Part shown: positions 7,436 through 13,142 of the stretch, one piece after another
Numbering within the stretch: position 1 is the stretch's first letter
Layout: the number at the start of each line of letters is the position of its first letter
Assembly (NCBI GenBank): GCA_916720425.1
Contig: CAKARD010000026.1
Coordinates: 1 to 14,316, forward strand
Source of the DNA: an uncultured Kingella sp.
Lineage (GTDB): Bacteria; Pseudomonadota; Gammaproteobacteria; Burkholderiales; Neisseriaceae
Direction: 5' to 3'
Length of the DNA: 14,316 nucleotides
Notes under the pieces: model-generated
What the model was told of the DNA's origin: nothing
What the model saw: only the letters and a program-made list of their open reading frames with translations
Database searches by the model: none
Position numbers and translations under genes: made by a program

Positions 7436-8148
7436 ATAGCCGATATATTCATTTGCATGAAGCCTTGGGATTGGGGGTGATGTGGTTAAATCAAAATGCT
7501 AAAATCATTGAGTCCACAAAGTCAAAAACGGTAACGACAACTCAACCCTCTCCTGCTCTCCATGCTCCTTATGCATCCAATCAAGCACGTTTAGCAACTT
7601 TAGCATTAGTGCGTAATTTTGGGCGTAAAGGTGAGACCAAATCAACTAAAACTGCTTCAAAGACAGGAGAGATTCAGTCTCAATCTATTCCGCCTCAAGT
7701 GCCTAGCAGTTTATATCCTGTGCTACATTCTGCACGTTTAATGGTGATGAGTGTATGCGCTTCTATGCCTGATGTGGCAGCGGGGCGTTTGTTTAGTGGT
7801 CAAGATGGCATCTTGCTTAATAAGATGATCCAAGCCATAAAATTAACACCCGATGAGGTTTATTACACCACATGGCTAAAAGATTTACCTGATTTTAATC
7901 CCTATCCACCAACAGAATGGGTAAAGGCAGCGCAAGAACGTGTCGTGCAAGAGTGGCAACAAACAGGAGCAAAAGCCTTATTATTATTGGGTGATTTTTT
8001 TATTCGAGAAGATGTGCAATCTGCCTTAAATGATTTCTGCCCACGTTCTCAACGTTTTATTATTGCCCATCCTTTGCGTATTGTGAGTAATCCACAATTA
8101 AAACGGGGTGCATGGGAAATTTTACAATCTATGATGACTAAACTTTGA
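7429..8148 (+). CDS. Psi-like (HolD) N-terminus with degenerate uracil-DNA glycosylase-like core
   Basis: A 239-residue protein in the position next to rimI that holD (DNA polymerase III psi) occupies in E. coli. Residues 5-20 (RYIHLHEALGLGVMWL) follow the pattern of the E. coli psi start, an L-x(3)-LGI-x(2)-W helix that contacts the clamp-loader collar. Residues 25-100 are low-complexity Ser/Thr/Lys/Pro linker. Residues 103-236 resemble a type-4 UDG: GRLFSGQDGILLNKM and HPLRIVSNPQLKRGAWEIL match GRPFVGxAGxLL and HPSxLLRxPxxKRxAW. The GEAPG catalytic loop is SVCASMP, and only two cysteines (110, 204) exist, so neither a 4Fe-4S cluster nor glycosylase activity is expected. It may be annotated as a UDG-family protein; a divergent psi subunit is my inference. 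GGAGA eight bases before ATG 7429 sets the start. Confidence 0.75.
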   Translation: MLDSRYIHLHEALGLGVMWLNQNAKIIESTKSKTVTTTQPSPALHAPYASNQARLATLALVRNFGRKGETKSTKTASKTGEIQSQSIPPQVPSSLYPVLHSARLMVMSVCASMPDVAAGRLFSGQDGILLNKMIQAIKLTPDEVYYTTWLKDLPDFNPYPPTEWVKAAQERVVQEWQQTGAKALLLLGDFFIREDVQSALNDFCPRSQRFIIAHPLRIVSNPQLKRGAWEILQSMMTKL

Positions 8149-8188
8149 GTTGAAAATTAAAATAAGTATTATGCGACTTGTCGCAATC

Positions 8189-8216
8189 AAAATTCCCTCC
8201 ACAAAGGGGAGGGAAA
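8189..8216 (-). terminator. Terminator of htpX
   Basis: On the minus strand TTCCCTCC (8215-8208) pairs perfectly with GGAGGGAA (8200-8193), followed by TTTTGATT. The plus-strand side has no T-tract, so it mainly ends htpX, five bases after its stop codon; it may also help the converging gene. Confidence 0.75.
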
Positions 8217-8220
8217 GATA

Positions 8221-9069
8221 TTAATAAGTCATTTGTAATTTAGCAATACGATTATCTAACGTAGGGTGTGTGGCAAATAAAGAATCTTTGTTATCACTGG
8301 CAATGCCCATGGCTGCCATATCTTCAGGTAACTGACTCGGATTACCTTTTAAGCGTTGTAAAGCGGCAATCATTTTAGGTGCGCCTACTAATTTGGCTGC
8401 TCCTGCATCAGCGCGATATTCACGTTGGCGACTAAACCACATCACAATAATGCTGGCTAAAAATCCAAAAGCAATTTGTAAAATCATATTGACCAAAAAA
8501 TACATCCCGCTGTTTTGTTGCTCTTCACCTTCTTTACCTTGTGTGACTAAATTCGCGATAATGCGCGCAAAAAAGACCACAAATGTATTGACTACACCTT
8601 GAATTAGCGTCAAAGTAACCATATCACCATTGCCAATATGTGCCATTTCGTGTGCCAATACCGCTTCTACTTCATCGCGTGTCATACTTTGCATTAAACC
8701 TGTGGACACCGCTATCAAAGAAGCGTTACGGCTGGCACCAGTCGCAAACGCATTGGGTTCAGGGGAATGATAAATGGCAACCTCAGGAGTTTTTAGATTC
8801 CATTGACTGGCTTGATTTTGTACTGTTTGCAACAACCAAGCCTCCGTTTCGTTTTCAGGCGTGGTGATAACTTCAGCTCCTACTGATGCTTTGGCTATAG
8901 TCTTGGAAAGTAATAAAGAAATAATAGAACCTGTAAAACCAATGACAGCCGCAGAGGCCAAAATACCTCCTGTGCTGCTTGTACGATTAAGACCCGTAAT
9001 TTGTAAAATAATACTAATAACCACCAATACTGCAATATTAGTTGCTAAAAAGAGAAATATTCGTTTCAT
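8221..9069 (-). CDS. htpX: Membrane zinc metalloprotease HtpX
   Basis: A 282-residue inner-membrane M48 protease that degrades misfolded membrane proteins together with FtsH. Two N-terminal helices (about residues 4-24 and 37-56) precede the catalytic region. The zinc site is HEMAH at 140-144 with the third ligand Glu217 in the REYRADAGAAKLVG segment; NAFATGASRNASLIAVSTGL is the usual substrate-groove strand. Two more hydrophobic stretches (about 154-174 and 190-212) flank an exposed loop with GKEGEEQQ. The C-terminal LFATHPTLDNRIAKL is conserved. Length is that of the E. coli protein. It starts at ATG 9069 (MKRIFLFLATN). A CCCC-containing stretch upstream (near 9127-9130 on the minus strand) faintly recalls a sigma-32 box, but spacing is poor and I do not call it. 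Confidence 0.95.
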   Translation of the reverse strand: MKRIFLFLATNIAVLVVISIILQITGLNRTSSTGGILASAAVIGFTGSIISLLLSKTIAKASVGAEVITTPENETEAWLLQTVQNQASQWNLKTPEVAIYHSPEPNAFATGASRNASLIAVSTGLMQSMTRDEVEAVLAHEMAHIGNGDMVTLTLIQGVVNTFVVFFARIIANLVTQGKEGEEQQNSGMYFLVNMILQIAFGFLASIIVMWFSRQREYRADAGAAKLVGAPKMIAALQRLKGNPSQLPEDMAAMGIASDNKDSLFATHPTLDNRIAKLQMTY

Positions 9070-9176
9070 AATGCGAGTGTATTCCTGTGCAAATCGTTAT
9101 CTGATGTTGAGAGAGATTTTTTGATTGGGGCATTATGCCAAAAAAAGTTTATATAAATGTTGTTTAAACGTAAAAC

Positions 9177-9225
9177 GATGCAAATATGAAAAACACTTGC
9201 ATCATTACACATCATTACGTATATT
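9177..9225 (+). promoter_or_regulatory. Promoter with inverted and direct repeats before the CoA-transferase gene
   Basis: TTGCAT (9197-9202) and TATATT (9220-9225) with a 17-base spacer form a good sigma-70 promoter. GATGCAA (9177-9183) and TTGCATC (9197-9203) are a perfect inverted repeat whose right arm covers the -35. Inside the spacer CATCATTAC occurs twice, at 9200-9208 and 9210-9218, one helical turn apart. These look like regulator-binding half-sites; the regulator is not identified. Confidence 0.5.
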
Positions 9226-9269
9226 TAAGGTTCTTCTCATTTCATTATTGTCATTTTTGGAGCATCAGT

Positions 9270-10793
9270 ATGACCCAAGCAGCAGAACGCATTAAACACG
9301 ACGCATTACGCAATAAAATTATGACTGCCGAACAAGCTGCCGAATTTGTGCAAAACGGCATGACAGTAGGCATGAGCGGTTTTACTGGTGCAGGCTATCC
9401 CAAAGCCGTACCTACCGCAATTGCTGAAAAAGCCAAAACCGAACATGCATTAGGTAAACCATTTAGTATTGGCTTAATAACTGGCGCATCTACAGCACCT
9501 GATTGTGATGGCGTATTGGCTGCGGCCAATGCTTTGAATTTTCGCTCCCCTTTTCAATCCGACCCTGTTTTACGTAATAATATCAATGCTGGCAATGTTG
9601 CCTATACTGATGTACATTTATCACATATTGAACAACAAGTTCGTTTTGGTTTTTTTGGTCAAATGGATATCGCTGTGATTGAAGTAGTGGGCATTACTGA
9701 AGAGGGCAAACTTATCCCATCTATGGGCATCGGTACGAATAATGAATGGCTCAAATCAGCACAAAAAATTATTTTAGAGGTGAATTTTGCCCAAAATTCA
9801 AAATTAGAGAATATGCACGATATTTATTTTGATATTGGAACCCCACCCCATCGTCAACCCATTCCTTTAACTCAAGCCAATCAACATATTGGCACCCCTT
9901 ATTTGGAATGTGATTTAGATAAAATTATTGCCATTGTTTTGACTGATGCAGGTGATCGCAATAGTAAATTCGCAGATCCTGATGAAAATTCTAAACGTAT
10001 TGCCGCGCAAATTATTGATTTTTTTGATTTTGAAGTTAAGAATGGTCGTTTACCAGCTAACTTATTACCATTGCAATCAGGTGTGGGTAATGTTGCGAAC
10101 GCCGTATTAGCAAGTTTACAAGATAGTCCCTTTGATAATTTAATTGGTTATACTGAAGTCTTGCAAGATGGGATGCTAGATTTGATTTTAGCAGGTAAAA
10201 TGAAATCAGCTTCAGCGACGGCATTATCATTTAGTCCTGAAGCCTTGAAACGTTTTAATGATAATATTGATTTTTTGCGTGATAAAATCGTATTGCGTCC
10301 ACAAGAAATTACCAATCACCCAGAATTAATTCGCCGTTTAGGAGTGATTGGTATGAATGCCATGATTGAAGCAGATATTTACGGCAATGTAAATTCTACC
10401 CATATTATGGGTACACGCATGATGAATGGTATTGGTGGTTCGGGTGATTTTACGCGAAATTCATTCTTCTCATTTTTTGTTAGCCCATCAGTAGCCAAAG
10501 ATGGCGCGATTTCTTGTATTGTTCCTATGGTTTCACATCACGATCACACAGAGCACGATGTGATGTTTGTGGTTACGGAGCAAGGTATGGCAGATTTACG
10601 TGGTAAATCACCCCGTCAACGCGCCCAATTAATAATTAACAACTGTGCGCACCCCGATTATCGTGACATGTTGCATGATTATTTTAATCGTGCTGAAAAA
10701 TCAGGTGGGGGTTTGCATACTCCTCACATCTTGCCCGAAGCACTTTCTTGGCATCAACGCTTTATAGAAACGGGTGATATGCGTATTAAATAA
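9270..10793 (+). CDS. Acetyl-CoA hydrolase / succinyl-CoA:acetate CoA-transferase family
   Basis: A 507-residue class I CoA-transferase of the Ach1/Cat1/AarC group. Such enzymes swap CoA between acetyl-CoA and succinate or acetate and succinyl-CoA; AarC replaces succinyl-CoA synthetase in some TCA cycles. The N-terminal GMTVGMSGFTGAGYPKAVP and the GVGNVANAVLA segment are CoA-binding. The catalytic glutamate is Glu296 in GYTEVLQD, two residues off the AarC Glu294. Later conserved blocks are NSTHIMGTRMMNGIGGSGDF and VTEQGMADLRGKSPRQRA. The frame is open back to ATG 9186, but ATG 9270 is chosen because GGAG lies seven bases upstream and the family match starts there; the extra 28 residues fall over the promoter. 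The hydrolase label is historical, and transferase activity is more likely. It stands alone between htpX and a tRNA gene. Confidence 0.9.
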   Translation: MTQAAERIKHDALRNKIMTAEQAAEFVQNGMTVGMSGFTGAGYPKAVPTAIAEKAKTEHALGKPFSIGLITGASTAPDCDGVLAAANALNFRSPFQSDPVLRNNINAGNVAYTDVHLSHIEQQVRFGFFGQMDIAVIEVVGITEEGKLIPSMGIGTNNEWLKSAQKIILEVNFAQNSKLENMHDIYFDIGTPPHRQPIPLTQANQHIGTPYLECDLDKIIAIVLTDAGDRNSKFADPDENSKRIAAQIIDFFDFEVKNGRLPANLLPLQSGVGNVANAVLASLQDSPFDNLIGYTEVLQDGMLDLILAGKMKSASATALSFSPEALKRFNDNIDFLRDKIVLRPQEITNHPELIRRLGVIGMNAMIEADIYGNVNSTHIMGTRMMNGIGGSGDFTRNSFFSFFVSPSVAKDGAISCIVPMVSHHDHTEHDVMFVVTEQGMADLRGKSPRQRAQLIINNCAHPDYRDMLHDYFNRAEKSGGGLHTPHILPEALSWHQRFIETGDMRIK

Positions 10794-10810
10794 TAATTTG
10801 AGTTGGATAT

Positions 10811-10843
10811 GCGATTTATTGCTTGCAATCTGTGATAAATCGC
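10811..10843. repeat. Inverted repeat overlapping the tRNA-Leu promoter
   Basis: GCGATTTAT (10811-10819) and ATAAATCGC (10835-10843) form a perfect 9-bp inverted repeat with a 15-base centre that contains the -35 box of the tRNA promoter; its right arm ends one base before the -10. It has no following T-tract, so it is a poor terminator for the upstream gene. It may be an operator, or chance. Confidence 0.5.
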
Positions 10844-10850
10844 GTATAAT
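10823..10850 (+). promoter_or_regulatory. tRNA-Leu promoter
   Basis: TTGCAA (10823-10828) and a perfect TATAAT (10845-10850) with a 16-base spacer lie 17 bases before the mature tRNA 5' end. Confidence 0.75.
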
Positions 10851-10867
10851 ACCAAAATTCAAATTTT

Positions 10868-10952
10868 GCGGACGTGGCGAAATTGGTAGACGCACTGGAT
10901 TTAGGTTCCAGCGCCGCAAGGCGTGAGAGTTCGAGTCTCTCTGTCCGCACCA
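10868..10952 (+). tRNA. tRNA-Leu (anticodon UAG)
   Basis: An 85-base type II tRNA. The acceptor GCGGACG (10868-10874) pairs with TGTCCGC (10942-10948), closing with a G-U pair. The anticodon stem CTGGA/TCCAG holds the loop TTTAGGT with TAG at 10902-10904, which reads CUA and, by wobble, other CUN leucine codons. A long variable arm (CGCC GCAA GGCG) is diagnostic for Leu. The T arm is GAGAG-TTCGAGT-CTCTC. The 3' CCA is encoded (10950-10952). It is a single-gene transcript with its own promoter and terminator. Confidence 0.97.
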
Positions 10953-10964
10953 AATAGTAATTAT

Positions 10965-10990
10965 AGCCGTTTTTAACGGCTTAATTTTTT
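10965..10990 (+). terminator. Terminator after tRNA-Leu
   Basis: AGCCGTT (10965-10971) and AACGGCT (10975-10981) form a 7-bp stem with a 3-base loop, followed by TAA and six T residues (10985-10990). Confidence 0.85.
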
Positions 10991-11033
10991 GTATTGTAAT
11001 TACGAAATTATGACGCATTGTGTCAACGGTTGG

Positions 11034-11071
11034 GAGGTGATGTTTTTCATCACAGGTAGTCATCTTACCTC
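11034..11071 (+). other. Structured leader candidate upstream of rpsU
   Basis: In the 141-base space before rpsU, GTGATG (11037-11042) and CATCAC (11048-11053) form a 6-bp hairpin with a T5 loop. GAGGT (11034-11038) can alternatively pair with ACCTC (11067-11071). The two foldings exclude each other, which suggests a switchable leader, but only if transcription starts upstream. I found no confident -35/-10 pair for rpsU. Confidence 0.25.
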
Positions 11072-11131
11072 GCTATTATATAGCTAAAATGATGTATTTT
11101 TTAATATTTTTAAAATTTTAAGGAAAAAACT

Positions 11132-11326
11132 ATGCCTTCTGTACGTATTAAAGAAAACGAACCTTTTGAAGTTGCTATGCGCCGTTTTAAACGCGCAATT
11201 GAAAAAACAGGTCTTTTAACTGAATTGCGCGCCCGTGAAGCTTATGAAAAACCAACAACTGAACGTAAACGCAAAAAAGCTGCTGCAGTGAAACGTTGCC
11301 ACCTAAAATGTACTAATCTTCTATAA
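11132..11326 (+). CDS. rpsU: 30S ribosomal protein S21, with altered C-terminus
   Basis: Small-subunit protein bS21, which sits near the 16S rRNA 3' end and assists initiation. Residues 1-55 are an excellent neisserial-type match (ENEPFEVAMRRFKRAIEKTG, YEKPTTERKRKKAAAVKR). Family members run to 70-71 residues, but here the last nine (CHLKCTNLL) match nothing expected and the protein is 64 residues. The normal ending LPPKMY plus stop is encoded in the -1 frame at 11296-11316. So the gene seems to have lost about 28 bases (or one base plus nine codons) after Arg55. It could be a real mutation, an assembly error or, less likely, a programmed frameshift. AAGGA about ten bases upstream supports ATG 11132. 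yqeY follows after a terminator. Confidence 0.92.
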   Translation: MPSVRIKENEPFEVAMRRFKRAIEKTGLLTELRAREAYEKPTTERKRKKAAAVKRCHLKCTNLL

Positions 11327-11340
11327 GATTGTAGTAGAAT

Positions 11341-11376
11341 AAAAACACCGTAGCTCAAGTGCTTACGGTGTTTTTT
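11341..11376 (+). terminator. Terminator between rpsU and yqeY
   Basis: AAAAACACCGTA (11341-11352) pairs with TACGGTGTTTTT (11364-11375), with T residues through 11376. Only 16 bases remain before the yqeY start, so yqeY must depend on read-through or on an upstream promoter, making this a likely attenuator. Confidence 0.85.
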
Positions 11377-11392
11377 ATATAAGGAAAATATT

Positions 11393-11839
11393 ATGACACT
11401 AAAAGAAAAACTTATTGAAGATATGAAAAATGCGATGAAAGCTAAAGATGGTTTAACTTTGTCTACTATTCGTTTAATCAATGCAGGAATTAAGCAATTT
11501 GAAGTAGATAATCGTCAAAATGTGGATAATGATACGGTTATAACTATTATCAGTAAAATGATTAAACAACGTAAGGATAGTGCGAAAATTTATCACGATG
11601 CTAAGCGTGAGGATTTGGCAGAAAAAGAAATGGCAGAAATAGCTGTGTTGAATCGCTATTTGCCTACTATGTTGACAAGTGAAGAAATAGCGCAGTATGT
11701 GGCACAAGCTATGGAATCTACTGGTGCTCAAGGTATGAAGGATATGGGTAAAGTGATGGGTTTACTCAAAACGCAGCTGGCTGGTAAGGCGGATATGAGT
11801 GAAGTCAATAAAATCTTGAAACAAATGTTGAGTGTGTAA
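11393..11839 (+). CDS. yqeY: GatB/YqeY domain protein
   Basis: A 148-residue cytoplasmic protein of the stand-alone GatB/YqeY family. The fold is helical and related to the tail domain of the GatB subunit of the tRNA amidotransferase; function is not settled, and a tRNA-linked role is only presumed. Typical features are the start TLKEKLIEDMKNAMKAKD, then STIRLINAGIKQ, MIKQRKDSAKIYHDAKREDLAEKE, LNRYLP and the final KTQLAGKADMSEVNKILKQML. Length is normal (about 147-150). AAGGAAAA eight bases before ATG 11393 is a clear ribosome site. It lies directly downstream of rpsU in the place where other proteobacteria have dnaG, a common rpsU-yqeY arrangement. It converges on tehB, with a hairpin between them. 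Confidence 0.93.
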   Translation: MTLKEKLIEDMKNAMKAKDGLTLSTIRLINAGIKQFEVDNRQNVDNDTVITIISKMIKQRKDSAKIYHDAKREDLAEKEMAEIAVLNRYLPTMLTSEEIAQYVAQAMESTGAQGMKDMGKVMGLLKTQLAGKADMSEVNKILKQMLSV

Positions 11840-11845
11840 CAACAA

Positions 11846-11869
11846 CCCAAATGGCTCGAACCATTTGGG
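11846..11869. terminator. Hairpin between yqeY and tehB
   Basis: CCCAAATGG (11846-11854) and CCATTTGGG (11861-11869) form a perfect 9-bp stem with a 6-base loop between the two converging genes. Neither side has a proper T-tract, so it is a weaker or non-canonical terminator and may also protect mRNA 3' ends. Confidence 0.6.
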
Positions 11870-11875
11870 CTATGG

Positions 11876-12466
11876 TTATGCTTTTTGTGCCAGCATGGTA
11901 ACAAATTTTAATTGTATGGGATTGCCCATGGCATCGCGTGCATGCATAGAACCAACTTCCTCACGGTAGTCTAATAATTTCCAATCACGATAATAATCTT
12001 TTAATTCGTTTTCTTTGAAGGTAAAAGAAAAAGGCATATGACAGGGGAAATCCGCCGTGTCCATAGCAGAAACAATTAAATTATGACCACCTGATAGGGT
12101 TTGTTGTTGCATATTGGCAATAATATCAGGTACACGATCGCGTTGTAAAAACATAAATACTACAGTGGCGACCATTAAGTCGTATTTTCCTTGTATTTGT
12201 GCCAGATTCATATCATAGACTTGAGTATGCATAGGCAAATTTTCGTTTTTTGCTAATTGTATAACTTGTGATACGCTACTGGGATTGTAGTCGCTAGCCG
12301 TAACATCAAAGCCATTGAGTGCAAGATAAAGCGCGTTGCGTCCTTGCCCGCAACCCAAATCTAGTGCAGTGCACGGGGCAAGACCAAATTGTTCTACCAT
12401 AGCAACCACGGCAGAGTGTGTGGGTGTCATACCATATTTGTCAACAAAATAATGAGAATGGCTCAT
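11876..12466 (-). CDS. tehB: Tellurite-resistance SAM-dependent methyltransferase TehB
   Basis: A 196-residue class I methyltransferase, nearly the same length as E. coli TehB (197), which methylates tellurite and selenite to less toxic volatile or soluble forms. The conserved start is HYFVDKYGMTPTHS. The SAM-binding glycine loop is LDLGCGQGRNALYLALNG (residues about 34-51), with the acidic SAM-ribose contact in TASDYN. Later TehB-specific blocks are ATVVFMFL, ANMQQQTLSGGHNLIVSAMDTADFPC and FSFTFKENELKDYY. The frame is open for 36 more codons upstream, but ATG 12466 has AAGGAAG ten bases before it and matches the family start. tehA is not adjacent. It follows the zinc-ribbon gene by 32 bases and may be in the prmA transcript. 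Confidence 0.92.
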   Translation of the reverse strand: MSHSHYFVDKYGMTPTHSAVVAMVEQFGLAPCTALDLGCGQGRNALYLALNGFDVTASDYNPSSVSQVIQLAKNENLPMHTQVYDMNLAQIQGKYDLMVATVVFMFLQRDRVPDIIANMQQQTLSGGHNLIVSAMDTADFPCHMPFSFTFKENELKDYYRDWKLLDYREEVGSMHARDAMGNPIQLKFVTMLAQKA

Positions 12467-12498
12467 GATGACTTCCTTTAAGTCAATGATAAATAGAG

Positions 12499-13131
12499 TT
12501 AAGTTAAAAACAGTATGTAATAAAATAACTGCATAATCAAGACAATCAGTGCACCGATCGTAGCAATCGTCCAATTCATATTGTTTTCAGGTGCAACGAT
12601 GACGGGTACAGATGGAGGAGGTGGTGGCGCAGTGAGTGGTGCAATCATTGGTGCAGACGTAGTTTGCCCATCGCCCAATAGGGTAAAAACCAAACTATCT
12701 GTGTGTATGGTAATATTATTTTGTTGTCCATCTGATTTGTTGGTGTCAGCTGCGGGTTGAGTAGAGATGCTGGGCTTAACCGATACTTGTGGTAGTTGAT
12801 TTTGCACGCTATTGCGATCGAGTAAATTGAAAGAGAATGGCTCTGATTCAGATACATCGGCAAAAACATCAGCAGCTTTGGGAATACGATAATTTAAAGG
12901 AGGGCGTTTTTTTTGCAATACTGGCTTAGTTGGTTTAGAGTTTTCAAATAAAGTTTTTGCACTTGAGTCTATCGCGTTATTGGCTTCAGTTTTCTTATGA
13001 TTTTTTTTAACTAAGCGAAATTCATATTGACATTTTGGGCAAAAAGTAAGACCACTGGTTTGATCCAGTTCTTGTTTGCTAACCGAAAAAACCGTTTTGC
13101 AATCGGGACAGTTTAGTTTTACATCACTCAT
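12499..13131 (-). CDS. Zinc-ribbon (MJ0042-type) membrane protein lacking the DUF3426 domain
   Basis: A 210-residue protein with an N-terminal zinc ribbon (CPDC at 8-11, CPKC at 31-34, followed by YEFRLV), a long polar linker (about 45-160), a Pro-rich stretch (about 164-181, with six prolines in a row) and a single transmembrane helix (about 187-208) that ends the protein. Betaproteobacterial proteins next to prmA usually continue after the helix into a periplasmic DUF3426 domain of over 100 residues; here the stop comes two residues after it. The zinc ribbon would be cytoplasmic and tail-anchored. The function of the family is unknown. ATG 13131 has AAAGAG upstream and starts 11 bases after prmA, so they are surely co-transcribed. 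Confidence 0.85.
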   Translation of the reverse strand: MSDVKLNCPDCKTVFSVSKQELDQTSGLTFCPKCQYEFRLVKKNHKKTEANNAIDSSAKTLFENSKPTKPVLQKKRPPLNYRIPKAADVFADVSESEPFSFNLLDRNSVQNQLPQVSVKPSISTQPAADTNKSDGQQNNITIHTDSLVFTLLGDGQTTSAPMIAPLTAPPPPPSVPVIVAPENNMNWTIATIGALIVLIMQLFYYILFLT

Positions 13132-13142
13132 GGGTAGACTCT

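Noticed and set aside
8169..8180. 12-base word TTATGCGACTTG, repeated at 14141-14152, as a possible uptake or regulatory signal
   Set aside because: Repeated 12-mers are expected by chance several times in 14 kb, and the flanks and contexts differ. The GTCGCA/TGCGAC arms around both copies have different spacing and orientation.
9121..9160. Sigma-32-like heat-shock promoter for htpX on the minus strand
   Set aside because: CCCCAATC is present, but no CTTGAA-like -35 lies at the right distance.
9186..9269. 28-residue N-terminal extension of the CoA-transferase
   Set aside because: It lies across the predicted promoter and repeats, is unlike the family, and a good ribosome site precedes ATG 9270.
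11265..11285. Programmed -1 frameshift on the A-run in rpsU to reach LPPKMY
   Set aside because: The A-run is not in a proper X-XXY-YYZ phase, and slipping there would destroy the conserved AAAVKR; a deletion explains the data better.
12467..12574. 36-residue N-terminal extension of tehB
   Set aside because: It overlaps the 3' end of the zinc-ribbon gene, and AAGGAAG marks ATG 12466, which matches the TehB start.
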